Positions 43,230 through 51,243 are shown, counted from the stretch's first letter. The stretch: 64,000 nucleotides of DNA from Actinomadura sp. HBU206391 (GCF_014323665.1 NZ_JABVEB010000014.1:1-64000), one strand, 5' to 3'. Numbers and translations are program-made. Notes: generated from the sequence alone by a model not told the origin.

Positions 43230-44215
43230 CACACGAACTCCTTGCGCCGTGCCACGATCGCGCGCGCCGCCATGTTGACGATCAGGGTGATGACGAAGAG
43301 CACCAGGCCGGACGCGATGAGAGCGCCGCGGCCGTTGGCACCCGCCTCGGCGAAGGTGTTGGCGATGTTGGCGGCGAAGGTGTTGCCGCCCTCCCTGAGG
43401 ATGTGCAGGGTGATCCCGGACGCGGTGGACAGGACCATGGCCACGGCGATCGTCTCGCCGAGGGCACGACCCAGGCCGAGCATCGCGGCGCTCACCATTC
43501 CGGACCGGCCGAATGGCAGGACCGCCATCCGGATCACTTCCCACCGGGTGGCGCCCAGAGCGAGGGCCGCCTCGATGTTGGCCTGAGGCACCTGCTGGAA
43601 GACCTCGCGCGAGATCGAGGAGATGATCGGGAGGATCATGATCGCCAAGACGACGGAGGCGGTCAGGATCGACCGGCCGCCCACGCTGTCGCCCCCGAAG
43701 AGCGGGATCCATCCTGCGTTCTCGTTCAGGAACTTCGCGACGCCGTCCATCTTCGTGACGAAGAACTGCAGCCCCCACAGCCCGTAGATGATGCTCGGCA
43801 CCGCGGCGAGGAGGTCGACGACGAAGCTGAGCCCGCCCGCGATCCGGCGAGGCGCGTAGAACGAGATGAACAGCGCGATCGCGATGGCCACCGGAGTGGC
43901 CATGAGCAGGGCGAGGAACGACGACAGCACGGTTCCGAACGCCAGCTGGGCGATGCCGAATCGCGCCGGTGCCGAGTCGGGACTCCACTCCTGCGAGGTC
44001 ACGAAGTTGGCCTCGTTGTCCCGCAGCGCCGGGAGCGCCTTCCACACCAGGAAGGTCGCGATCGCCGCCATGATGACGAGCACGATGATCCCGGACCCCC
44101 GGGTGGCCACGGCGAACACCCGGTCCCCGGCCCGGCCGGTGCTCGCGGGGCGGCCGGCTCGGTGACCCGGAGCCGCCGTCAGGCCCTTGTCGCCGATCTC
44201 GGTTTGGCTGGTCAC
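43229..44215 (-). CDS. pstC: Phosphate ABC transporter permease PstC
   Basis: 328 residues; GTG start with GGAGG upstream. About six membrane helices, with an N-terminal extension and the EAA loop (IEAALALGATRWEVIRMAVL). It pairs with PstA to import the phosphate captured by PstS. The C-terminus (ARRKEFV) abuts the 104-bp duplication. A strong hairpin separates it from pstS. Confidence 0.95.
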   Translation of the reverse strand: MTSQTEIGDKGLTAAPGHRAGRPASTGRAGDRVFAVATRGSGIIVLVIMAAIATFLVWKALPALRDNEANFVTSQEWSPDSAPARFGIAQLAFGTVLSSFLALLMATPVAIAIALFISFYAPRRIAGGLSFVVDLLAAVPSIIYGLWGLQFFVTKMDGVAKFLNENAGWIPLFGGDSVGGRSILTASVVLAIMILPIISSISREVFQQVPQANIEAALALGATRWEVIRMAVLPFGRSGMVSAAMLGLGRALGETIAVAMVLSTASGITLHILREGGNTFAANIANTFAEAGANGRGALIASGLVLFVITLIVNMAARAIVARRKEFV

Positions 44216-44240
44216 GCGTTTACCTCCGAAACCCAGGGTT

Positions 44241-44270
44241 GCCCCGCCGCCGGGAGACCGGCGGCGGGGC
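44241..44270. terminator. pstS-pstC intercistronic hairpin
   Basis: A perfect 13-bp stem (GCCCCGCCGCCGG with its complement) around a GAGA tetraloop. It lies between pstS and pstC on their transcript. It could stop most transcripts after pstS, or protect pstS mRNA, so that the binding protein is made in excess of the permeases. Confidence 0.75.
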
Positions 44271-44285
44271 AGGGGTCGTGCCTGG

Positions 44286-45392
44286 TCAGGACAGGGCCTG
44301 GACGGCGCTGCGAACCTTGGTCACCACGCTGGCCGGCAGCGGGGCGTAGCCGAGGTCGGTCAGAACCTTCTGGCCGTCATCGCTCGCGGTGTAGGTGAGG
44401 AAGGACTTCACGAACTTGGCCTGGTCGGCCGGGAGCCCCTTCTCGCACGCGACCTCGTAGGTCAACAGGACGATCGGGTACGCGCCCGCCGTCTTGGTGG
44501 CGTAGTCGATCTTCATGGCGAGGTCGTTGCCGGTGCCGACGATCTCGGCGCCGTCGAGGGCCTTGGAGGCGCTCTCGGGCGACAGCTCGACGAACTCACC
44601 GGACCCGTTGGCCACCTTGGCGGTCTTGAGGCTGGCGTTGGTGGCGTACGAGAGCTCGACGTAGCTGATCGCGCCGTCGGACTGCTTCACGACCGTGGTG
44701 ACGCCGTCGGACTTGGGCGCGCCCTGGCCGCCCGGGGCGTTCCACTTCTTGTCCGGCTCGTACGTCCACACGTCCTCGGCGGTGGCCTTGAGGAACTTGG
44801 TGAAGTTGTCGGTCGTGCCCGACTCGTCGCTGCGGTGCACCGTCTTGATCGCGGTCGACGGCAGCTTGGCGCCGGAGTTGTCCTTGGCGATCTCAGGCGC
44901 GTTCCACTTGGTGATCTTGCCTGAGAAGATGCCCGCGATCGTCTTGGGCGACAGCTGCAGGCTGTCCACGCCGTTCACGTTGTAGACGATCGCGACCGGG
45001 CCGACCACCATCGGCAGGTTGAGGGCGTTGTTGCCCTGGCAACGCTGCTTGGCCGGGCCGACCTCCTCCGGCTTGAGCGCGGAGTCGGAGCCGGCGAAGG
45101 CGACCTGGTTCTGGGTGAAGGCCTGGATGCCCGCCCCCGAACCGCTCGGGTTGTAGTTCAGGTTGGCGCCGGCGCAGGCCTGGCTGTAGGCCTTGGTCCA
45201 CTCGCTGATGGCGTTCTTCTGCGCGCTGGAGCCGGCGGCGTTCACCGTGCCGGTGGCGCAGTCGATGCTGCCGGCGGCGGGTGCCGAGCTGCTCGGCGAG
45301 CCCGCGTTGTCGTCAGACCCGCATGCGGACAGTGCGAGTGCACCCGCGACGACTATGCCGCCGATGGCGGCCAGCCGAGTGCCGTTCTTCAC
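44286..45392 (-). CDS. pstS: Phosphate-binding lipoprotein PstS
   Basis: A 368-residue extracytoplasmic phosphate-binding protein. GTG start behind AGGAGG. The signal peptide ends in lipobox LSAC (VVAGALALSAC). Phosphate-site segments include GSSAQKNAI, SGSGAGIQAF and RSDESGTTDNF, which match the family's ligand-binding loops. It is first in the pst operon and follows a PHO box. Confidence 0.95.
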   Translation of the reverse strand: MKNGTRLAAIGGIVVAGALALSACGSDDNAGSPSSSAPAAGSIDCATGTVNAAGSSAQKNAISEWTKAYSQACAGANLNYNPSGSGAGIQAFTQNQVAFAGSDSALKPEEVGPAKQRCQGNNALNLPMVVGPVAIVYNVNGVDSLQLSPKTIAGIFSGKITKWNAPEIAKDNSGAKLPSTAIKTVHRSDESGTTDNFTKFLKATAEDVWTYEPDKKWNAPGGQGAPKSDGVTTVVKQSDGAISYVELSYATNASLKTAKVANGSGEFVELSPESASKALDGAEIVGTGNDLAMKIDYATKTAGAYPIVLLTYEVACEKGLPADQAKFVKSFLTYTASDDGQKVLTDLGYAPLPASVVTKVRSAVQALS

Positions 45393-45501
45393 GGGGGATT
45401 CTCCTCCTGGTTGGTGGGCCGGTGATCCCCCTGGTCATAGCGAGGGTGTGGGGCCACCGTCGATGGTGACGCTAGGGAGGAGAGGTGACCAACCGGACTG
45501 A

Positions 45502-45523
45502 TCTAGATGAACGGCGGATGAAC
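45502..45523 (-). promoter_or_regulatory. PHO box (PhoP-type binding site) upstream of pstS
   Basis: On the pstS strand two 11-bp direct units, GTTCATCCGCC and GTTCATCTAGA, stand in tandem, close to the actinobacterial PhoP consensus GTTCACC spaced by 11 bp. They lie 110-131 bp upstream of the pstS start. A TAGCGT -10-like hexamer follows. Phosphate starvation should induce the operon through this site. Confidence 0.75.
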
Positions 45524-45537
45524 TGGCCAGGACGGCG

Positions 45538-46497
45538 CTAGGAAGAATGCCCCGACTTGTGATTGCCATCAGGTGAACGAGCCGGGCACCCGTACATGAC
45601 ATCCACGTCGAAGCGGACGAAACCCAGCGACTCGTACAACCGGACCGCTCCTCGGTTCGCCTCGTCGACGTACAGCATGACCTGCGACAACCCCGCCGAG
45701 CGCAGATGGCGCAGGCCCGCGAGGGTGAGCACCCGGCCCAGCCCGGCGCCTTGATCATCCGGGTCGACGCCCAGCACGTAGACCTCGCCCGTGGTGGCGT
45801 CGTGGATCTTGGTCCAGTGGAATCCGGCGAGCGCGCCGCCGCGCTCGGCGAGGAAGAATCCGGCCGGATCGAACCAGGCTTCCCGTTCCCTGCGCACGAG
45901 GTCGTCGATCGTCAGCGAACCCTGCTCGGGATGGTCGGCGAACGCCTTCCGGTTCAGCTCCACCCACGCGGGCTCGTCCTGCCCGACGACGAACGTGCGG
46001 AGCCGCACACCGTCCGGCACCACCGGCTCGGGGAACGGGTCGGCGAGCGGCCGGCGCATCTTCCACAGGGCGCGGACCCGTTCGAACCCGAGCGAGCGAG
46101 CGAGCGCCGCGGCGGCCGGTGACTCGCCGTGGGCCCAGAGCCGCAGCGGCCCGTTCGCCGCGTCGACCATCGCCTGGGCGAGGCAGCGGCCGTGTCCCCG
46201 GCCGCGGTGCTCGGGATGCACCACCAGTTCACCGCTCGGCTCCGCACCCGGCTCGAGGTGGCCGTACCCGGCCAGTGCGGGCCCGGAGCCGGCCCGCGTG
46301 CTCTCAGAGGCGTAGAGCAGCACGCTGCGCGCCCGCCCGTCGCCACCGTGGCGCAGATGGAGCATCGACTGATCCGACAGCGGACGCACGCCGTCGGCCT
46401 TCGTCGCCGCGTCGATCAGTGCGCTCGCGGCGGCGATCTCATCGGCCGACAGTCTCTCCCGTACGACCACGCCTGGCTCCGCGTCTGGCTCCGTCAC
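45538..46497 (-). CDS. mshD: Mycothiol synthase MshD
   Basis: A 319-residue double-GNAT acetyltransferase that makes mycothiol from Cys-GlcN-Ins and acetyl-CoA, the last step of the pathway. Two GNAT domains are seen. The N-terminal one contains VVHPEHRGRGHGRCLAQAMV. The C-terminal one contains VYVLGVDPDDQGAGLGRVLT and the end EANRGAVRLYESLGFVRFDV. The GTG at 46497 gives the family length. A cut upstream frame is not needed. Confidence 0.93.
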   Translation of the reverse strand: MTEPDAEPGVVVRERLSADEIAAASALIDAATKADGVRPLSDQSMLHLRHGGDGRARSVLLYASESTRAGSGPALAGYGHLEPGAEPSGELVVHPEHRGRGHGRCLAQAMVDAANGPLRLWAHGESPAAAALARSLGFERVRALWKMRRPLADPFPEPVVPDGVRLRTFVVGQDEPAWVELNRKAFADHPEQGSLTIDDLVRREREAWFDPAGFFLAERGGALAGFHWTKIHDATTGEVYVLGVDPDDQGAGLGRVLTLAGLRHLRSAGLSQVMLYVDEANRGAVRLYESLGFVRFDVDVMYGCPARSPDGNHKSGHSS

Positions 46498-46649
46498 GCC
46501 CGCCAGCGTATTCGAGGCCCCACCCGGCGATACGGCCCGGTCGGCCCGATGCCGCCATGCGGGTCCGCATGCGAGGTCGGCCATGAAGTCGACACGAGGT
46601 CGGCCACCGGCCCATCACGGATGGGAGCACCCGGTGAAGCGTTCCAAAC

Positions 46650-47363
46650 TCACGCGCGGGTGGGCACGATCTCCTCGGCCTCGCCCGGCCGGTGGTCGGG
46701 AACGAACCGGTACCCGACATTGCGCACGGTGCCGATCAACGATTCGTACTCCGCACCGAGCTTGGCCCGCAGCCGGCGTACGTGCACATCGACCGTGCGG
46801 GTGCCGCCGAAGTAGTCGTAGCCCCACACCTCCTGCAGGAGCTGGGCGCGCGTGAAGACCCGGCCAGGGTGCTGCGCGAGGTACTTCAGCAGCTCGAACT
46901 CCTTGAAGGTGAGATCGAGGACGCGCCCGCGCAGCCGCGACGTGTAGGTCGCCTCGTCGATGGTCAGGTCTCCGCTGCGGATCTCTCCCGGCACCTCATC
47001 GGCCTCGCCGGCCGACACCCTGCCCATGGAGAGCCGCAGCCTGGCCTCGACCTCGGCGGGGCCGGCCGTCTGCAGAAGCACGTCGTCCAAGCCCCACTCG
47101 GAGCTGAGGGCGGCGAGCCCGCCCTCTGTCACGATCGCCAAGAGCGGACAGTCCAGACCGGTCGTCCGAAGCAGCCGGCACAGGCCCTTGGCGTGCGCCA
47201 GGTCGCGACGCGCGTCGACGAGGATCACATCCGCGGGGGGCGCGTCGATCAGTGCCGACCCCTCCGCGGGCGCGACGCGAATCGAGTGCAGCAGCAGTCC
47301 CAGCGCGGGGAGCACCTCATCGGATGGCTCCAGTGCATTGGTGAGCAAGAGCAAACTACTCAC
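46650..47363 (-). CDS. glnR: Orphan OmpR-type nitrogen regulator GlnR
   Basis: 237 residues with AGGAGG before the GTG. The N-terminal receiver-like domain ([20 protein letters not shown]) lacks a typical phosphorylation pocket. The C-terminal winged helix is almost diagnostic: [56 protein letters not shown]. In actinomycetes GlnR controls ammonium assimilation and nitrogen uptake. It is divergent from the MoaD-like gene. Confidence 0.93.
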   Translation of the reverse strand: MSSLLLLTNALEPSDEVLPALGLLLHSIRVAPAEGSALIDAPPADVILVDARRDLAHAKGLCRLLRTTGLDCPLLAIVTEGGLAALSSEWGLDDVLLQTAGPAEVEARLRLSMGRVSAGEADEVPGEIRSGDLTIDEATYTSRLRGRVLDLTFKEFELLKYLAQHPGRVFTRAQLLQEVWGYDYFGGTRTVDVHVRRLRAKLGAEYESLIGTVRNVGYRFVPDHRPGEAEEIVPTRA

Positions 47364-47480
47364 GGGCCCCGCCTCCTAGCCCCTAAAAGACGTCAAGGAC
47401 CCGGGGGCCTCATCGCCCGGATCCCTCGCCCCGAGCATATCCGAGCAATCGATTCACACAATGGCCGGGTACGTCCGGAT

Positions 47481-47499
47481 CATTACGGATGCCGTAATG
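47481..47499. promoter_or_regulatory. 19-bp palindrome upstream of the MoaD-like gene
   Basis: CATTACGG-ATG-CCGTAATG is a perfect inverted repeat ending 13 bp before the ATG of the MoaD-like gene. It overlaps the likely promoter or leader and could bind a repressor or form a translation-blocking hairpin. Confidence 0.6.
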
Positions 47500-47512
47500 A
47501 GATCCTGTTCCC

Positions 47513-47767
47513 ATGGCCAAGGGCACGATCAGATATTGGGCGGCGGCGCGCGAGGCTGCGGGGACGAGTGAGGAACCGTACGACGCGCCGACGCTCGCCG
47601 AGGCACTGCGGGCGGCGCGAGAGCGGCGTGGAGCGGACTTCGCCCGCGTGGTCGGCCGAAGTTCGTTCCTGATCGACGGCGATCCGGTCGGCACCCGAGC
47701 ACACGACGGCGTGCCCCTGCCCGAGGGCGGCACCGTCGAGGTGCTGCCGCCCTTCGCGGGCGGCTGA
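47513..47767 (+). CDS. MoaD/ThiS-family sulfur-carrier protein
   Basis: 84 residues; ubiquitin-like beta-grasp fold. It starts KGTIRYWAAAREAAGT and ends in the di-glycine that is adenylated and thiocarboxylated (VLPPFAGG). It would supply sulfur to molybdopterin or a related pathway; no E1-like partner is adjacent. It is divergent from glnR, and the palindrome at 47481 sits in its leader. Confidence 0.85.
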   Translation: MAKGTIRYWAAAREAAGTSEEPYDAPTLAEALRAARERRGADFARVVGRSSFLIDGDPVGTRAHDGVPLPEGGTVEVLPPFAGG

Positions 47768-47943
47768 GGCGGGCGCCGAGACGGGCGGCCGAGACGGGCG
47801 GCCGACGTCGCCCAGCGGTCGTCCGCGAAGTACCCCACAGGGGTGACGGCTCTTTCAGATCTCGATCCGCGGTGTGACTCGATCGGGCGGCACCGTCGCT
47901 ATGGTGAACCCCGCTGGTGATTCGTTTTCGCACGAGGAGTGGC

Positions 47944-48645
47944 ATGCGCAAGGTACTGGTCGTGATCCTCCTTCTGCTGATCGGCGGGGTCATCGTCGCG
48001 GATCGCATGGGCGTCCGCAGAGCAGAGGATGAGATCGCCAAGCAGGTGGCCGCGCAGTACCGGCTCGACGCCAGGCCGGATGTCACCATCCACGGCGTCC
48101 CGTTCCTCACCCAGGCCATCGGCGGGAACTACGACCAGATCGACGTGAAGCTCGGAGAGTGGACGGAGAAGGGCGTCACGGTGCACGACGCCGCGCTCAA
48201 GCTGTCCGGCGTCCAGGCGCCGCTCGCCGACGTCGTCAACGGCAACAGCTCCCAGATCACCGTGCGGAACGCGACGGCGTCGGCGGTCGTGCCGTACTCC
48301 GTCGTGCAGAAGTACGCACCGCAGGGGGTAAAGGGCATCTCCGCGAGCGGGTCCAACCTGCAGGCCCGGGTCAGCGCGTCCTACCTCGGGATCCGCGTGG
48401 AGGGCGACCTGGTGGCCTCGCTCAAGGCGACGTCGCAGGGCATCGCGGTCACCCCGCAGTCGATCAGCAACGGCGGGGCCAAGGTGCCGCTGGCGATGTT
48501 GCAGCAGCAGTACACCTTCGTCATCCCGACGCGGAGTCTGCTTCCCATGGGAGCACGCGTCAGTGACATCGGGGTCACCCCCCAGGGACTGCGGATCGCG
48601 GCCACGGCCGACAACGTGAGGCTCGAGAATCTCGCCAAGTCCTGA
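47944..48645 (+). CDS. lmeA: LmeA-family phospholipid-binding protein (DUF2993)
   Basis: A 233-residue exported protein. The ATG at 47944 has GAGGAG upstream. A membrane-anchor/signal helix (VLVVILLLLIGGVIVA) is followed by the DUF2993 beta-rich domain (IHGVPFLTQAIGGNYDQIDV). The M. tuberculosis relative, Rv0817c, is LmeA, required for mannan elongation in lipomannan. The same gene neighbourhood (glnR, mshD, thioredoxin, rhodanese) supports orthology; the activity here is inferred. Confidence 0.85.
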   Translation: MRKVLVVILLLLIGGVIVADRMGVRRAEDEIAKQVAAQYRLDARPDVTIHGVPFLTQAIGGNYDQIDVKLGEWTEKGVTVHDAALKLSGVQAPLADVVNGNSSQITVRNATASAVVPYSVVQKYAPQGVKGISASGSNLQARVSASYLGIRVEGDLVASLKATSQGIAVTPQSISNGGAKVPLAMLQQQYTFVIPTRSLLPMGARVSDIGVTPQGLRIAATADNVRLENLAKS

Positions 48646-48662
48646 CGCCGCCGGTCACGGAG

Positions 48663-48690
48663 GGGAGACCGGTGAACCAGAAGGTCTCCC
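48663..48690. terminator. hairpin before the sigma-factor gene
   Basis: GGGAGACC (48663-48670) pairs with GGTCTCCC (48683-48690) around 12 bases. It lies between lmeA and the ECF sigma gene and ends 16 bp before that start; it may terminate lmeA or act in the sigma leader. Confidence 0.5.
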
Positions 48691-48706
48691 TGTACGTGTC
48701 ACAAGC

Positions 48707-49231
48707 GTGGGAGCATCCCCGGACGAGCGACTACTGCGCGCACTCTACGCCGAGCACGGCGGGCCGCTCCTCGGCTATGCGCTGAGGCTGACCGGTGGTG
48801 ATCATCAACAGGCGGAGGACATCGTACAAGAGACGCTGATCCGCGCCTGGCGGCATCCTGAGGCGCTGGCGAGACGTCCGGTACGGCCATGGCTGTTCAC
48901 GGTGGTGCGCAATCTCGTCGTGGACGCGCACCGTGCGCGGGTCGCGAGGGGCGGACGGCATCTGCCCATCGACGACGGCGAAGGGCGGCTCGCCGCACTG
49001 CCCGGCTCGGACGACATCGACCGTGCGCTCGAATCCTGGACCGTGGCCGAGGCGCTCGCGGACCTGAGCCCGCCGCACCGCGCGGTGATCATGGAGACGT
49101 TCTACCAAGGTCGCTCGGTGGCCGACACGGCGAACGTGCTGGGCATCCCGGCGGGCACGGTGAAGTCCCGGACCTATTACGCGCTGCGTGCTCTGAAGCT
49201 CGCATTGGAGGAGCGGGGGTTGGCGCCATGA
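48707..49231 (+). CDS. ECF sigma factor (SigL-like)
   Basis: 174 residues from the GTG at 48707. Region 2 contains DIVQETLIRAWRHPEAL and RPWLFTVVRNLVVDAHRARV. Region 4 contains LSPPHRAVIMETFYQGRSVA and the HTH LGIPAGTVKSRTYYALRAL. Sequence and the neighbouring zinc anti-sigma resemble M. tuberculosis SigL-RslA. It would drive oxidative- or envelope-stress genes. The start has no obvious ribosome site, so it may be leaderless. Confidence 0.9.
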   Translation: MGASPDERLLRALYAEHGGPLLGYALRLTGGDHQQAEDIVQETLIRAWRHPEALARRPVRPWLFTVVRNLVVDAHRARVARGGRHLPIDDGEGRLAALPGSDDIDRALESWTVAEALADLSPPHRAVIMETFYQGRSVADTANVLGIPAGTVKSRTYYALRALKLALEERGLAP

Positions 49232-49281
49232 GTGCGAGAGCGCTAGCGCGACGAGACGGCGAGCGCGACCATGAGGCCTGA
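49228..49281 (+). CDS. 17-residue linker ORF between sigma and anti-sigma genes
   Basis: An ATG overlapping the sigma stop (ATGA) opens a 17-codon ORF (MSARALARRDGERDHEA) that ends 10 bases inside the anti-sigma gene. It may only pass ribosomes on to the anti-sigma start, keeping the two products in balance. Confidence 0.3.
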   Translation: MSARALARRDGERDHEA

Positions 49282-49975
49282 GTGGGGGCGGGCCCACGGT
49301 TGCGATGAGGTGCGGACCTCACTCGGCGTCTATGTCCTCGGTGCCATCGAACCGGCCGAGCGCAGTGCGGTCGAGGCGCACTTGTCCGTCTGCCCGTTCT
49401 GCCGTGACGAACTCGCGGGGCTCGCCTCCCTGCCCGCGCTGCTCGGCCGGGTCGACGAGGCGCAGATCGCGCAGGTGTCCACGCCTCCGGAACCGCCGCT
49501 CGAGGCATTGATCGCGTCCGCCGCGGCGCAGCGGCACGGCCGGATCCGGCGGTGGGCGCCGCGGTTCGCGGCCGCCGTGTTCATCCTGTTCGTCGGCGTT
49601 CTCGGCGGGATCGCCGCCGGCGGGGGCGATCCCCGAGTGCGACCGACGGGGGTGCCCACCGCACCCTCCGCCGCGCCGGAGCAGGTCAGCGCGACGGACC
49701 CGAAGACGCACGTGACGGCCCAGGTCGGCATCGACGGCAAGGCATGGGGCACCGCCGTGGCGGTCCGGGTGAAGGGCGCGCCCCCCGGCACGCTGTGCCG
49801 GTTCATGGCGGTGGGCAAGGACGGCCGGCGCGACGTCGCCGCCGCCTGGCAGGTGGTCTACTCGGGGTCCGCGACCTTCTACGGCTCGACGATGATCACG
49901 CGTGACGAGCTGAAGGGCTTCGAGATCAGGACCCTCGACGGCCGCATGCTGCTCACGATCGCCTCCCCCCGCTGA
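49271..49975 (+). CDS. Zinc-binding anti-sigma factor (RslA-like, ZAS)
   Basis: 234 residues. The cytoplasmic ZAS domain carries the zinc motif HLSVCPFC (H-x3-C-x2-C) together with an N-terminal Cys/His region. One membrane helix (FAAAVFILFVGVLGGIAAGG) follows. The outer beta-rich domain has GKAWGTAVAVRVKGAPPG. It should hold the upstream sigma factor inactive until oxidation releases zinc. The ATG at 49271 follows the sigma stop by 39 bp. Confidence 0.88.
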   Translation: MRPEWGRAHGCDEVRTSLGVYVLGAIEPAERSAVEAHLSVCPFCRDELAGLASLPALLGRVDEAQIAQVSTPPEPPLEALIASAAAQRHGRIRRWAPRFAAAVFILFVGVLGGIAAGGGDPRVRPTGVPTAPSAAPEQVSATDPKTHVTAQVGIDGKAWGTAVAVRVKGAPPGTLCRFMAVGKDGRRDVAAAWQVVYSGSATFYGSTMITRDELKGFEIRTLDGRMLLTIASPR

Positions 49976-50036
49976 CCGCGACGCCCTCGGCAGTTTCCGG
50001 GCACCTCGCCGCGACGCCCTCGCCGCGACGCCCTCG
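49976..50036. repeat. three copies of a 14-bp repeat
   Basis: CCGCGACGCCCTCG occurs at 49976-49989, 50009-50022 and 50023-50036, the last two directly in tandem. The copies fill the gap after the anti-sigma stop. Confidence 0.7.
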
Positions 50037-50072
50037 CGATGGCCCGGGCGGGAGAAGGTACTGTGAATCGCG

Positions 50073-50492
50073 ATGACGGGTGCGCTGATCGCGGCAGCGG
50101 TCCTTGTGACGTGCACGGCGTTCGGACTCGTCCGGCGGCGCCGTGACGGTGTGCTGCGCGCACCGAGATCGGGAGGCGCCATGCGACTCGACGCCGACGA
50201 CCTCGGGGCCGCGCTCGGCGAGAGGGCGACGCTGCTGCAGTTCTCGTCGGCCTTCTGCGCTCCCTGCAGGGCCACCCGGCGGGTCCTGGACGACGTCGCC
50301 GGGATGGTCGACGGGGTGGCCCACATCGAGATCGACGCTGAGAGCAGGCTCGATCTCGTGCGCCGGCTCGAGATCGTCCGCACCCCCACGTCCCTCGTCC
50401 TCGATGCCGCCGGCCAGGTGGTGCAGCGCGCCTCCGGCCAGCCCCGCAAGGCCGAGGTCATCGCCGCGCTCGGAGCCGCGATCCGGTCATGA
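50073..50492 (+). CDS. Membrane-anchored thioredoxin-like protein
   Basis: 139 residues. One N-terminal helix (LIAAAVLVTCTAFGLV) is followed by a thioredoxin fold with the redox motif CAPC (SSAFCAPCRATR) and a cis-Pro region (VRTPTSLVLD). It corresponds in position to Rv0816c (ThiX) next to the rhodanese gene in M. tuberculosis. Its thiol-disulfide partner is unknown. Confidence 0.85.
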   Translation: MTGALIAAAVLVTCTAFGLVRRRRDGVLRAPRSGGAMRLDADDLGAALGERATLLQFSSAFCAPCRATRRVLDDVAGMVDGVAHIEIDAESRLDLVRRLEIVRTPTSLVLDAAGQVVQRASGQPRKAEVIAALGAAIRS

Positions 50493-50570
50493 GCCGCCGC
50501 GCCGGGCCGGTGAGACCTCTTGGATGCGCCGCGTGAGAAGACCGTCACCATCTCGAAACACGAGACAGAA

Positions 50571-50599
50571 GTGACACTGGACGGAATCGGACCTAGCAT
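50571..50599 (+). promoter_or_regulatory. promoter of the leader-peptide/rhodanese operon
   Basis: GTGACA (50571-50576) and TAGCAT (50594-50599) are separated by the ideal 17 bp. Transcription would start about 7 bases downstream, at the GTG of the leader ORF. Confidence 0.6.
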
Positions 50600-50606
50600 C
50601 GGGTCC

Positions 50607-50693
50607 GTGCGTCATTGGACAGAGCAGATGCTCACGAAGCGCCGCGCGGTCGATTTCTGCCGCGTGGCCACCTCGCTCTGTCGCACTGCCTGA
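50607..50693 (+). CDS. Cys-containing leader peptide upstream of DUF4395-rhodanese-DUF1416
   Basis: A 28-codon ORF starting at the predicted transcription start (GTG 50607; an ATG at 50628 gives 21 residues). The end reads MLTKRRAVDFCRVATSLCRTA, closely like the 'LTKR-VDLCRVAT-CR' leader peptides of actinobacterial sulfur genes. Two Cys codons lie near the end. In mycobacteria, Cys-rich upstream ORFs before the Rv0815c-Rv0814c-type genes mediate cysteine-responsive attenuation. A similar role is inferred; the mechanism here is unproved. Confidence 0.65.
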   Translation: MRHWTEQMLTKRRAVDFCRVATSLCRTA

Positions 50694-50775
50694 GGCATCG
50701 AGCCCGCTCGTCGAGCCGCCCGCGGGAGTTCGCTCCCGGCAGGCCCCTCCACAGCTCGCACGCACTCTGCTCACT

Positions 50776-50803
50776 TCAGGAGCGATCTTCCTCAGGAGCG
50801 ATC
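50776..50803 (+). promoter_or_regulatory. duplicated ribosome-binding site
   Basis: TCAGGAGCGATC occurs twice (50776-50787, 50792-50803), so two AGGAG sites stand before the DUF4395 ATG at 50806; the second is at 7-base spacing. The pair may matter in a translational attenuation mechanism. Confidence 0.55.
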
Positions 50804-50805
50804 CC

Positions 50806-51243
50806 ATGCAGGTCGACCCACGTGGACAGCGATTCAGTGCGGCTCTCACCACCGTGGTGCTCATCGCGGTTCTGGTGACCGGCAACGCGGTGGTGCTGGC
50901 CGTCCAGGCCGTGGTCTTCGCGGTCGGAGCCGTCCTGGGTCTGCGCCACGCCCCGTACGGGCTGGTCTACAAGACGCTCGTGCGTCCCCGGATCGGTCCA
51001 CCACAGGAGCTCGAGGCCGAGGCTCCACCCAGGTTCGCCCAGGGTGTGGGACTCGCCTTCGCGCTCGTCGGTGTGGCCGCCTACCTCCTGGGGGTGGGCT
51101 GGCTGGGCGCCGGTGCCACCGCCTTGGCGCTGGGGGCGGCGTTCCTGAACGCGGCGTTCGGGTTCTGCCTCGGCTGCGAGATGTATCTGCTGATCCGCCG
51201 CGTGTTTCCAAGTAAACGCTCCAACAGGGAGGTTCCCGCATGA
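50806..51243 (+). CDS. DUF4395 membrane protein
   Basis: 145 residues with about four membrane helices and the family motif NAAFGFCLGCEMYLLIRR, whose two Cys are conserved. In actinobacteria this family sits just before thiosulfate sulfurtransferase genes, as here, with a 4-bp ATGA overlap. The Cys pair suggests a thiol/sulfur role in the membrane, not demonstrated. Confidence 0.85.
   Translation: MQVDPRGQRFSAALTTVVLIAVLVTGNAVVLAVQAVVFAVGAVLGLRHAPYGLVYKTLVRPRIGPPQELEAEAPPRFAQGVGLAFALVGVAAYLLGVGWLGAGATALALGAAFLNAAFGFCLGCEMYLLIRRVFPSKRSNREVPA

Larger units (their letters stand above)
43021..43242. repeat. exact 104-bp tandem duplication between pstC and pstA
   Basis: Two identical 104-bp copies (43021-43124 and 43125-43228) are followed by 14 bp of a third (43229-43242), which is the 3' end of pstC. 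Each copy holds a full 34-codon ORF, its stop, and an AGGAG site for the next ORF. 104 bp is 35 codons minus the one shared base of TGATG. Confidence 0.97.

Noticed and set aside
43021-43242. Insertion sequence or transposon end
   Set aside because: No transposase, terminal inverted repeats or target duplication; the unit is a simple exact tandem copy.
49976-50036. CCGCGACGCCCTCG copies as a terminator or operator
   Set aside because: The copies are direct, not inverted, and have no dyad; they look like local duplication.
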